From Adineta steineri (lineage: Eukaryota; Rotifera; Eurotatoria; Adinetida; Adinetidae), in NCBI GenBank assembly GCA_905250115.1, contig CAJNOI010000175.1, positions 122,840-186,839 of the forward strand: DNA of 64,000 bases, read 5' to 3'. Below are positions 23,015 through 33,048 of the stretch, one piece after another. How positions within the stretch are numbered: the first letter of the stretch is position 1; each line of letters begins with the position of its first letter. The notes below the pieces were generated by a model. That model ran no database searches. It was not told where the DNA came from and worked only from the letters and a program-made list of their open reading frames with translations. Position numbers and translations under genes: made by a program.

Positions 23015-23823
23015 TTATTTGCACGTAAGAGTATTTTTCACTTCTTGTCGAAATGTTTTTGATACCCATAAATTAGTATAACAACCAATACAAAATGGAA
23101 TGAAAGCACTAAAGACGCTCACACTCGTGAGAAAACCTTGTAAATAAAGCTGAGCATAGCTCTGAGATTGATTTTGCATAATTTGTTGATATATAAGAAT
23201 AATTGATATCATTGTATTGAAAAAAATATAAATTGAAGTATCAACAAGCAGAATTTTAATTAATTGCCGATCTTTTGAATGAGCCGTACGTACACCACCA
23301 GGAATTGTTACTCCAACACTTGTCGATGCATTAACAACAGCAGTAACATGATTCATACTTCGTACATTTTTCACAGTCCACAAACCTAAAACTACCATTA
23401 ATATAGGAATAAGAAGTGCTTTGATGATAAGTGAATGTGTTGTCTTGTTAGAGCATTTCGTGAAGTAACTAATATTCGATCAAAAGCAGCAAGTATTAAA
23501 TACGATGGATTTAATACATCGCACACTAACGTTATATAGTAACGCAAACGACATACGATCCAATTGTGTGCACTAGGATCGATACTATAACCAGTTCCCA
23601 ATGTCGCGATTAATATTGATGTGTAGATTAATAGAAAATTAGTAACATTACATGCTATTAAGTAGATTGAACATGGATTTTTACGTAAAGTTTTTTTACT
23701 GAAAACTTTCAGATTAATTATACAACTTACAGTACCTACACTTATTAAAATTGGTCCACCAATTTTGTAGAGATTAACATTAGCGTTAGCTAATGATAAG
23801 ATATAATTATAGGCTGCAGACAT
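23015..23823 (-). pseudogene. Rhodopsin-like GPCR, broken by an internal deletion and frameshift
   Basis: Two frames share one receptor. The first (23823 to about 23440) carries TM1-TM3: GGPILISVGTVSCIINL, KNPCSIYLIACNVTNFLLIY, VCDVLNPSYLILAAFDRILV (the E/DRY-like FDR). The second (about 23440 to 23015) carries TM5-TM7, starting SLIIKALLIPILMVVLGLW and ending CIGCYTNLWVSKTFRQEV. They meet without room for an intron at about 23430-23445, and the second frame is shifted. TM4 and the second extracellular loop, about 60 residues in related bdelloid receptors, are missing. So this looks like a decayed member of the bdelloid orphan GPCR family. A bad assembly would give the same picture. Confidence 0.7.
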
Positions 23824-25128
23824 AGTAATCGATTTTTGCAGAACAAAATGTAATATGTTTTACTTGACTGATTCAGTTTTGACAGTTTTTCTTTTGTATA
23901 GAAAACAAAAGTACGCTATCATATTCATTCTAAAAATTTCATCAAAGAAAAAGTTGACAAGAATAATCCGATAACCAGAGAGAATGGAAATTATCTTGAT
24001 TATAATGAACACTACTCTTAGCAAATGATAGGTGTTGACTATAGGTCTCATAAAAAAGTACTTCATATGTACATACATATATCGATCTCAGATTTTCAAT
24101 AGAATCTAATGCATAAATCTGGATATGCTCGAATTAATCATGCAAAAAAATCTTTGAGATATATAAATTGCAATTCTATTCAGGAAGACATTTTCTACAA
24201 TTACATTATTCTGGTCCTCAGCTTAAAAATAATCTTGATGCATTTTCGTCACAAGAATCAAAACAAATTCTTTTTGATCATTAAATTAGAAATGAAAATA
24301 GAATAATTCAAATATTTTCTTGCAAGAAATATATGTATGTCGATAGTTGTAGACGTTAATATTATAATGCCCTGAAAATAAACAAAGCTTTTCTTTTTTT
24401 CATAGTTCTAATAAAAAAAAAGATGTCTAGCCAATTGACGTCAAAGATTATTCACATTAAATAAATGGAAAGGAATTGTCAGTATTCCATTTCATAATGA
24501 ATAGATACTTTATTATGTTTTGCCATTTTTATTAGAAAAATGTCAACATCGTTTGTCGTGACGAATAGATTGCACAAATTCAGTGTTAAAATCTGTTTCA
24601 TAAATAATTATACTTGTCTGAATCTTTCTTTCTATCACACTTTTGATTAATTATCAATGCATTATGATTGTTCCATTTGAATTTACAGATTTAGTTAAAA
24701 CATCTAGAAGTAAAAGAATCAAATATAGTCATAGCAGTAATAATCTGACGTAGATGAAGATAACACGAATGATTTTCTTCTGAATTTAGTCATCGTACAC
24801 CCACGTCCTGCGTCATTCATCGCTACATGTATACCTTCAGTACGAATATTAAAATGTTTCTTTTATGAGAAAAAAAATCAGATTTGATTTTTATCAAATG
24901 ATAAACAATATTTTGTTGTTGATAATCAGAAATTAAAAGCATTGAAACAGAAAATATACATTTTAAATCACGATTTTAATAAGGTTTATAACTTGTATTG
25001 TTTTCTTTCTGACATCTGGTTGAAGTCACACACGTATTTGTGTATATCTTTATAATCTTTCGATTTCAGTTCTCTCGCTTCAATCATATTCATTAATACA
25101 TTTTTTCTATTTCTCTTCACCTTCCAAT
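23824..25128. other. Intergenic, no gene seen
   Basis: AT-rich, with only short frames lacking family character. It holds the region upstream of both the broken GPCR and the small secreted protein at 25129. Nothing repeated was recognised. Confidence 0.4.
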
Positions 25129-25398
25129 ATGCGTTTCATCTTTGCAATTATTTGCGTTATAGTAGCTGTTGTTGGGTTATCAACAGCATTTCCTCATCAT
25201 GATCGTATGCGTCGTGGACCAATTGATCTGAGTGGTTTGACTGGCCCCGGTGGAATGTCATTTATATGTGTATTTCCACCATGTCAGGTACAACCAATCG
25301 TCTTTCCAACAATAATCGATTGGGATGCTCTTCATGCTAGTATTGCTCAATGGAATAAGGAACAGGAAGAATTATCATTATTACAAACAAATAATTAA
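25129..25398 (+). CDS. Small secreted protein, unknown function
   Basis: A single-exon frame of 89 codons. It has a clean signal peptide (MRFIFAIICVIVAVVGLSTA, cleavage likely after STA or AFP). A dibasic-type site (DRMRRG) follows, so it could be a processed peptide precursor. The mature part has two cysteines (FICVFPPCQ), a Gly/Pro-rich stretch and an acidic tail. A possible polyadenylation signal (AATAAA) lies at about 25440. I do not recognise a family. A secreted peptide or cuticle/mucus component is possible, but that is a guess. Confidence 0.65.
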   Translation: MRFIFAIICVIVAVVGLSTAFPHHDRMRRGPIDLSGLTGPGGMSFICVFPPCQVQPIVFPTIIDWDALHASIAQWNKEQEELSLLQTNN

Positions 25399-26470
25399 AA
25401 TAATGAGTCTTAATTATGTACTAACTTTTGTTTGTAGTTAATAAACAAGTGAAAGAAGACGTACTTCCAATTTAAAATCTTGAGGATGTATGAGTACGTG
25501 TATATAACTAAAGTTATAAAGAAGATTTTTAGTTAAAACTTACTACTGTTATCAACACCACATCCTTCACGATAATAATATAGAAATTCTCCCTAGTATG
25601 GACGAGATTCAACAATTTCATCATCCTTAAACATTCTGATCTATTTTTACATTTGCATGTCTTTCATTTACCGATTAATTATCTATAGCGAACTTGTATG
25701 GTTTCGTTTTCAATAATTAGAAGGAAAAAAGAAAAGCATTAGGATAAACGTTTACTGCAACGTAAAAACTCATTAGAAAAACCAATAGCGTATGCATAAA
25801 TGAACAAATGTATGATTAAAAAGTGAAGAATTTTATCTAATCGATAACTCATCAGACATTACTTTACATAAACATAATAATTATCTGAGTTTCATACATT
25901 ATGAATTCTCAAAAGAACTATTGAACTTATATATATACGATATCTTAGAATGTATTGCATTTTAATCAAACATTTATCATTAAACATAAACAACATTAAC
26001 ATATGTGAATTCATTAATAAAATATCCATTTATCGATCAATGCGTATTATTCATTTTATATTATCTGTACTACAAGCATGTTGTAATAACATTTAATTCT
26101 CTTCTTTTCTTTCTAGATGTCACATGCGTTCTGTTTTGTTAAAAGGAAAGGATTGTCGTATATACCTGACTCACTTTCTCTTTATTGATTGGTCGTATAT
26201 TTGCTTTCTGTATAGATATAAGCGTATAGAAAATAAACAAATATTGTATCATAAAATACCTATATGTATGCTTATCTCTTTCTCATTAAACTCGTTTGTA
26301 AAGAGAACATCGATGATAAAAATTGAAAAGAAACGAAAAAGATAGGGTTACATAACCCCAATGCTCTTTTATCGTTCTGTTGTTCTTGTTTTCACCTTAT
26401 TATTTTCTTTCTTCTATATAAGATAGAAAAAAACACGATTAACTTACCATTTCAAAGTACTGAATAAACA
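25399..26470. other. Intergenic, no gene seen
   Basis: AT-rich sequence between two plus-strand genes. The frame at 26124-26345 has no family character. It should contain the promoter of the aminotransferase gene at its right end. Confidence 0.4.
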
Positions 26471-27790
26471 ATGGACACTACTAACATTCAAAATGATGAA
26501 TTAATATTATCACAACGAATCTTATCAGGAATAAATTCTTCACATTATCAACGAATTGGAGTATTCGTTCAAAATGAATATGGAAAAATTCTTTCTGCGC
26601 ATAAAGAATCATCATCATTATCTACTTTATGTGATTTTACATTTGGTAATCCACATAATATGGCATTACCCACATTTTTATCTTCATTTCATAAATATAT
26701 TGAACCATTAAATGTTGGGTGGTATGGTTATTGTATGGCAACAAATCCTAATACGGAACCTTCTCGTCAAATCGTTGCATTGAATCTATCAAAAAGATTT
26801 TCACCATTATCATTTCAATCCGAAGATATTTATTTAGTTAAAGGAAATTTCGGTGGACTTTATACATGTATATCTATGTTATTAAATCCAAATGATGAAG
26901 TCATTTTTCCTATTCCAGCATGGTTTTGTTATGAAGCAATGATTATTTCATGTCAAGGTATATCCATTGAAGTTAATATTAATCTAAATACATTTGATTT
27001 AAATCTCGATGAAATTAAAAATAAAATTAGTGATCGAACAAAAATATTAATTATCAATACCCCACATAATCCAACAGGAAAAATTTATTCATCAACAACA
27101 TTAGAATTATTATCAAATATTTTATTAGAAGAATATGAAAGACGTCAACAAAAATATGGTCAACAAGCTCAACCGATTTGGTTAGTATCTGATGAAGCAT
27201 ATAATAATATTCTATTTAATAATAATAAATTTTATTCTCCAGCTGAATTTTATCCATATACATTTTTATGTTATACTTATGCTAAAACATTATTAAATCC
27301 AGGTATTCGATTAGGATATATTGCATTATCAGAAAAAGTACCTTTAAATTATCGTTTATTATTTCAAAAATATTTACCTCAAACACTTATTGTAAATGGA
27401 TTTCAAGTACCTGATTGTGTTACACAATATTTGGTACAAGATATTGAAAAATTATCAATTAGTATTGATATAGAAAATTTAGAAAAGAAATTAAATTCAG
27501 TATTAGATATATTATTATCAATTGGATATGAAATACCAGTAAAACCAGAAGGTACATTTTATATACTTATTAAATCACCTTTAGAAGATGATCAAGCATT
27601 TTGTCGTTTATTATCAAAATATAATGTTTTATGTTTACCTGGTGCAGTATTAGCAATACCAGGATATTTTCGTATATCATTAACTGCAAATGAAGATATG
27701 ATTGAAAGAAGTCGAGAAGGATTTAAACAGGCCTATGAAGAAGCAATGTCTTCTAATTCCAATCAAGCAATTCAAAGTGATAATAAATAA
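26471..27790 (+). CDS. PLP-dependent class I/II aminotransferase, intronless
   Basis: A single frame of 439 residues, the usual length for aspartate-aminotransferase-fold enzymes. Visible PLP-site features are NTPHNPTG (N200), DEAY (D241, Y244), the Schiff-base lysine in YTYAKTLLNPG (K272) and the phosphate-binding Arg in GIRLGY (R280). Near the C-terminus GYFRISL probably supplies the substrate-carboxylate Arg. It transfers amino groups between an amino acid and a 2-oxo acid; the substrate cannot be told. There is no transit peptide. Absence of introns, unlike most neighbours, and bacterial-style compactness suggest transfer; codon use is as AT-rich as its surroundings, so any transfer is not recent. 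Confidence 0.88.
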   Translation: MDTTNIQNDELILSQRILSGINSSHYQRIGVFVQNEYGKILSAHKESSSLSTLCDFTFGNPHNMALPTFLSSFHKYIEPLNVGWYGYCMATNPNTEPSRQIVALNLSKRFSPLSFQSEDIYLVKGNFGGLYTCISMLLNPNDEVIFPIPAWFCYEAMIISCQGISIEVNINLNTFDLNLDEIKNKISDRTKILIINTPHNPTGKIYSSTTLELLSNILLEEYERRQQKYGQQAQPIWLVSDEAYNNILFNNNKFYSPAEFYPYTFLCYTYAKTLLNPGIRLGYIALSEKVPLNYRLLFQKYLPQTLIVNGFQVPDCVTQYLVQDIEKLSISIDIENLEKKLNSVLDILLSIGYEIPVKPEGTFYILIKSPLEDDQAFCRLLSKYNVLCLPGAVLAIPGYFRISLTANEDMIERSREGFKQAYEEAMSSNSNQAIQSDNK

Positions 27791-28060
27791 TAGTGCAAAT
27801 GATGACGACAAAAAAAAAACAATTTTATAAACATTGATTATTTTTGATTACTTTTTTATTTTTATTTGATTAGATTTTGTAAAATATCGCGTATATGCGC
27901 TCTTGCAAAAAAAATATAGTTTCGATTCATATTTCAAATGTCAAAGCTGTTATCGGTTTTTTCTATCAACATCATATACAACCTTATATTCACATTCGTT
28001 CTTGTCTTGAATAAAGTATTCTCTAGTTTCTTTTGATTCTTCTTCAAGAATTAACATAAC
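27791..28060. other. Aminotransferase 3' flank
   Basis: Non-coding AT-rich sequence between the stop codon and the foldback element. No further feature seen. Confidence 0.35.
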
Positions 28061-28062
28061 TA

Positions 28063-28638
28063 CTGTTCATTTCAAAAAAAAAGGGTGGGTGAGTATTTTT
28101 TTTATGGGAACAAAATAGAGAGCTGCAGCTTTCACCGTTAGAAAGAATAGATAAAGATGCATCAAAATCTGTATGAAAAGATTTCTCTAGCTACTTCCCA
28201 AAGATTACTGGTCAGATGTTTTAGAAAAACTACCCTTTTCTCACACGTGAAATAATACGATTTTTCATCAAAACATGACAGAAACGTCTATTTTTTGCAC
28301 GAAAAATAGATTACCAAAGTGTTTTTTTTTTACCAGTGAAAGATTCAATTAGTAGCAGTCATGAGTAAAACCTTCATACAGTTTTGTAGTTCGTAATCTG
28401 GCAATTCTAGAACACTCCCGAATATAAATGAACTAATGTGGCGTTAATGCGAGACATACTGTTTGTTCAAGAGTTTCCTATAACAGCCTTTGGGAAGTAG
28501 TTAGAGAAATCTTCCCGTATAGATTTTAATGCACCTTTATCTGCTCTTTGTAACGGTGAAAACCGCAGCTCTCTGTCTTGCTCCTATCAAAGAATATTCG
28601 AAAAATACTCACCCGCCCTTTTTTTTTGAAATGAACAG
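28063..28638. mobile_element. Foldback/MITE-like element with ~145-bp inverted ends
   Basis: The left arm (28063 to about 28207) and right arm (about 28490 to 28638) are imperfect inverted copies. Both start CTGTTCATTTC followed by an A-run and GGGYGGGTGAGTATTTTT. Both also share the inner words AGAGAGCTGC, TTTCACCGTTA, GATTTCTCTA and CTACTTCCCAAAG. TA dinucleotides flank both ends (28061-28062, 28639-28640), as for Tc1/mariner-type insertions. The ~280-bp centre has no transposase. The short frame at 28529-28726 is just part of the right arm. Confidence 0.8.
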
Positions 28639-28640
28639 TA

Positions 28641-29326
28641 GCATTACGGAATTTTATGTTTTAATGGAAAAAGTTTATGAACTCGAAATTTCAAAGTACC
28701 ATGGTAAAAATGTATTATTTTTCTAGTACGTACTAAGATAGTTCTATGACTTGAATGTGTAAGTTTTCGCTACCGAACGAAATCAGCTGAAAAATAGGGT
28801 TTATATCACTCATAAACAAAACTAAAAATTATTAAAAAATTCAATGCATATCTTTTTCATAATCTCTTTATTGTGTCTGAATTCAATATAACAATTTTAT
28901 TTTCATTTAACGATGTCAACTACACCTCGAACGATGATCTCGCAGTATTTGCGATGTTGATATATAATAATTCTATTTGATTTGATTGTTTTATGAACTA
29001 TTGAATCTTTATTTATTAGTTTATATCGTTTTCTTTTTGATTGGTAAATTTATGTACTTCAATTTTTCCTTCTATATTAAAAATGCGTCTTCATCTCTGT
29101 GAAATTTCGTGTTACATCAGAGCAGAATTTTCATTACGGATGATATTTATCAGTTATTATGCTTTTATTATTTTTTCAATAGTCATCATTAAATCATTAT
29201 CAGAACTGAACGGAAAAATCTTCAATATCAATGCTTGCTCTTACGATAATGTATTTCTTTTTTGTTCAGTTATAATGAATAACGTAGTGAAACGAAAACT
29301 TTGATTCAATAATATTGAGAGTTTTT
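28641..29326. other. Intergenic, no gene seen
   Basis: AT-rich. The frame at 29041-29304 is hydrophobic but shows no family motif and no conserved context, so I do not call it. Confidence 0.4.
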
Positions 29327-29680
29327 CTATGACAGTAATCTGTCTTCACCAAGTACAACAGAACAATTTGGACAATAATGTACAGTATCCTATTTATATA
29401 TGAACAAAAAAATTAAATCGAATTAGTTTATTATATATTTCAAATGAATTTTTCTGACCTTGGTTGCATCGACACAGAATGGAATTAAACAACAACCAAG
29501 AAAACAGCCAAACGGAGCACCAAGAACACATATACCTCCACAACTAAGCCATGTAACAAGACCATTTTTCTTTTCTGTACGTGTTACAATATCTTTTTGA
29601 CAACTGTAACATATACATCGCACAGGAACGGTACCAGTAATTCGAGTTGGATTTCCATTTATTACCGGTTGTTGTTGCAT
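29327..29680 (-). CDS. LITAF-domain membrane protein
   Basis: Two exons, 29680-29459 and 29389-29327, with a 69-nt intron at phase 0, giving 94 residues. The N-terminal zinc half is CICYSCQKDIVTRT (C24, C27). A central hydrophobic, Cys/Gly-rich insertion follows (GGICVLGAPFGCFLGCCLIP), then CVDATK and, across the intron, DTVHYCPNC (C80, C83). This split zinc ribbon around an amphipathic membrane segment is the LITAF/SIMPLE domain, which binds the cytosolic face of endosome and lysosome membranes. Without the second exon the domain would lack its last two Cys ligands, which supports the splice model. Confidence 0.87.
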
Positions 29681-30839
29681 TTCACGAGTAATTTTAAATC
29701 TTCTATTGCCAAACTATAGCCAGTAACGACGGAGTTTTATACAATATTTCTCTACTATAAGATTTTGAGATGATGATTATTGTTTGTCAATATTGATATA
29801 ATCATTAACTCAAAGCCATACAGCAAATATATGCATATATTTGAAAGTAATCACATGAGTATAAGAACGAATGAAGGTCATTTTCTTTTTCACGTTATAT
29901 ATGATTTAAATATATACACAGTAGGGGTGGCACTTACATTTTCTTTTTTACTTTCGCAAAGGAAAGTAAATGAAAGTAAAATAAACTCACGCATTCAGTT
30001 GAATAATATAACAGGAAGGAGAAAGAACGATAGAAACGAAAGAATAGACGCTTATAATAAGTTTTGAGAGCAACTAACGACTTTTTTCCACGCACAGTTC
30101 TACAAAGCAGAAAAAAAGTAATCAACTTTTTTGTATATGATTTATATAAAACGCAAAACATCATTTCTACTTAATGTCAACTCAAAATAACTTATTTATA
30201 AGATAAGACAAATGAGTGTTTGATCTTCCTCTAACTTCAACATCTAAACTGATGAGAAAACTTTATCCAGATTCGTTAATAAGTGAAAGAAATTATTTTA
30301 GCTAAGCGACTTGTTATAAGTATGAGATATTTCCAGCACAAAAAAAGAGTGTTAGTTGTTATTTTGTAGAGTATGTGTATGTATGTAAACGTAGGAGTGA
30401 GTAGAAACAGTAGACACCCACACCCACCCTCAAGATAAATGACAGACACCCTGATTTAAACCCACATCTTTAAGATTATATTAAAATCGGACTCTTTGAA
30501 TATCGACTATTTTGATATTTGATAATTGTGAAAAGCTTGTGCTTATAGAATAATGAATTTGTATCGAACTACCTACACTATTTCATATTGATCTTTTTCA
30601 TTAAAGAGACTTTGAAGTTTTCTTATAGTTAACAATTAAGTTACGATTTCTGTCGATTAAGTAATTGATACATATAGAAGATACATTCTCAATTAGATTT
30701 TTCTTTTAGAATTAACTATTGTATTTGAATTAAAATATCGTTTTTTAGTTTATGTTTTAATAAATAATTCTCTGTACTAAAATATACGTGTACAACAACA
30801 AATGATATTTTATTCATCGCCTATAAATGAGTTCTAATA
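29681..30839. other. Intergenic with one C-rich telomere-like arm
   Basis: No supported gene; the overlapping frames near 29780-30164 are repeat-poor AT sequence without motifs. A telomere-like tract lies at 30369-30438. Confidence 0.4.
30369..30438. repeat. Telomere-like hairpin, copy 6
   Basis: A weak G/T arm (GAGTATGTGTATGTATG ... GTAGGAGTGAG) and a good C-rich arm (ACACCCACACCCACCCTC) ending with the recurrent border CTCAAGAT. Confidence 0.6.
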
Positions 30840-31729
30840 TTATTGATCAAGAAAAATATCTTCATCAGGTTGATTAAGATTATTAATATCCGGATCAATA
30901 GCACCAAGTAATGCTTTAACAACATAATCGCCTTTTGAAAATGGAAAATTTTTACCACGATATGTATGAATTTTTTCTTTTTCTGTTATGTAATCGGCTG
31001 TAACATCCATATTGATCATTTTATTATCCCAATCAGTTAAACAATCATTATAAATTGGATCATCAGTGCATAATAAAAACATGACATGAGTTGTTTCTAT
31101 TTCACGTTCTACATTCATTAAACATTCAAGTTCTTCCAAATTAACATGTCCTTTTTCATCCGTTGGTGCACCATCTGTCGCAATAAATACAAGAGTTTTT
31201 CTATGATCTGCATTTACACGAGTTGATGATGATTTAAATATCTTCTTTAATATAGGTACTAATGGTGTATAACCACGTGGACGATTCGAAAATATTTTAT
31301 CAACAAATTCAGAAGTTTTTACATTAAGAAAACGTCCTCGATTAAGAAAATAAATATCAATACCATTAGAATCAAATAACATACAAATTTCTATTAATAA
31401 TTTAACAATTGAACAAAGTTCATCCCATCGAGTATCTTGACTACCATCAACAGTTGTATTCATTGATCCAGAATCATCACAAACAATTATTATTTTATAA
31501 TCTTCTAATAAACAAAGACGTTCACCTAAACTTTTTTGTATATTAAATTCACCAAGTAAATCATCAAGATCATCATTACCTTAATTTAAGTAAAAAAAAT
31601 ATATAAACAGTTAAAATCTACTAATTCAACGTAGTAAATATTGATTATTATTAAAATTATAGAATCGAAATTATTTCTTTCAAATATATATTTACCATAA
31701 GATTTAATTTTGTTTTGAGATGAATTCAT
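30840..31729 (-). CDS. von Willebrand factor A (vWA) domain protein
   Basis: Exon 1 is 31729-31696 and exon 2 is 31579-30840, joined in phase, 257 residues. A vWA domain occupies nearly the whole protein. The metal-ion site (MIDAS) is intact: DDSGS (D46, S48, S50), a Thr in RGYTPL, and Asp in ATDGAPTD. The protein lacks a signal peptide, so it is probably intracellular. Cytosolic vWA proteins of this plain form are common in amoebae, fungi and bacteria; metal-dependent protein binding is likely but the partner is unknown. The short first exon (MNSSQNKIKSYG) fixes the start. Confidence 0.83.
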
Positions 31730-32460
31730 GTTCGTATTTATTCGTGAGAAATTTCCAAAGTTGATAATAAAATACTGATCTTGTGAAATTCGTTATAATA
31801 TTTTCGAAGACGACGATTGAATATTGTTAAATATAAAGTAAAACGAAAGGGAAGTGATGACAGTCGATTTATATTGGTTACCGACTTGGTAATTTCCATA
31901 TTTATGTGTCATTTAAACGATAGATATATCATTTTATTTCGTTTCTGTTCTTTCCTTTTGATTGACTCGGTCGATTGCTTTTCTCTTCATACGTCATTTT
32001 TGAATATTATACATGTTTATAAGAAGCAATTATTTATCTGCTATCATTTCTATTATAATCAAATAAAATAGAAGTGAAATAAAATCAACACTATCAATTC
32101 TATATTTTAATTTATTTATAAATATTCAAATAAATCATTGTCTTCTTTTCAGCCTGTCTCCTTTTGTGAACAGACACAAGCGCTCTTGCTTACATTTCTA
32201 TCTTTACCTATCGTATCTCCTCTTCTTATTAATTGAATGAGAATGAAAATCTTTAATAATTATCGTATAAATAATAAAAATCCATCATAGAAATAGAAGC
32301 TGAACAATTCGTCGATCGTGGCTATGTCAAAAACTAATGTTCAAACGATCACAGATAGTATTAACACTTCTGTTTCGTATAATTAGGAAGAAATGATCGC
32401 ATACATTCATCAAAATTCGAATAAAAATTTTGGTATTCATTAACACTCACCATCTGGAGA

Positions 32461-32518
32461 GTGTGGTTGTGGGTATATGTGTGTGGATACAAGATAAACT
32501 GAATACCCACACCCACCT
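32461..32518. repeat. Telomere-like hairpin, copy 7
   Basis: GTGTGGTTGTGGGTATATGT arm, short spacer, then ATACCCACACCCACC arm. Confidence 0.65.
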
Positions 32519-32671
32519 TTTTTTCTCTCAATACAATGAAAATTAGAAAAAAATGAATCATTTCTCTCCTAACAAAATATACAAACATGACACAGATTTC
32601 AAAGCAATTTGACTGAACAACTTTTTCATACAACAAGCAAACGTTCTTGTTAAATGGCCTGCAAAATTCTT

Positions 32672-32759
32672 AGCCAGCAGAATCCAGAAATTTATTTCTT
32701 AAGCAGAATTTTGTATAAATTACAAAATTCTGCCGAATAAGAATTTTGGAAGTGCTGGT
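32672..32759. repeat. Imperfect palindrome
   Basis: Nested inverted words: CTTAAGCAGAATTTTGTA against TACAAAATTCTGCCGAATAAG in the centre, and CCAGCAGAATCCAGAAATT against AATTTTGGAAGTGCTGG outside. It could fold into one long stem. It looks like a small inverted-repeat element; no TSD was clear. Confidence 0.5.
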
Positions 32760-33048
32760 CATGAATGTGAATATCATAAAAACAATATCCGCAAGTACAT
32801 TCCTACCCACCCACATCTAGTAATTTTCATTCTAATTTTTTTTATCTCGTATGTATATGTTATATGATGTTAATAGGTAATTTTATATCTTTATTGATGA
32901 TGGTAACATAAATTTACTGGAATATAGAATTTATTAAGTAAATGAAATAAATATATTAGTAGATAAAAGTTTAGTTTTTGTTTATAAAATGCTAATAAAA
33001 ATCGCTGTCGCTTATCAAGTTTTATTTATAATTTTGCCCTTGAAAACT

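Larger units (their letters stand above)
31730..33048. other. Intergenic with hairpins
   Basis: No supported gene. It holds a telomere-like hairpin (32461-32518), a lone C-rich arm (32802-32818, CTACCCACCCACATCTAG) and an unrelated palindrome (32672-32759). Confidence 0.45.

Noticed and set aside
28529..28726. 65-codon frame
   Set aside because: Lies mostly within the right arm of the foldback element.
29041..29304. 87-codon hydrophobic frame
   Set aside because: AT-rich DNA gives such Ile/Phe-rich frames by chance; no signal peptide followed by a domain and no conserved motif.
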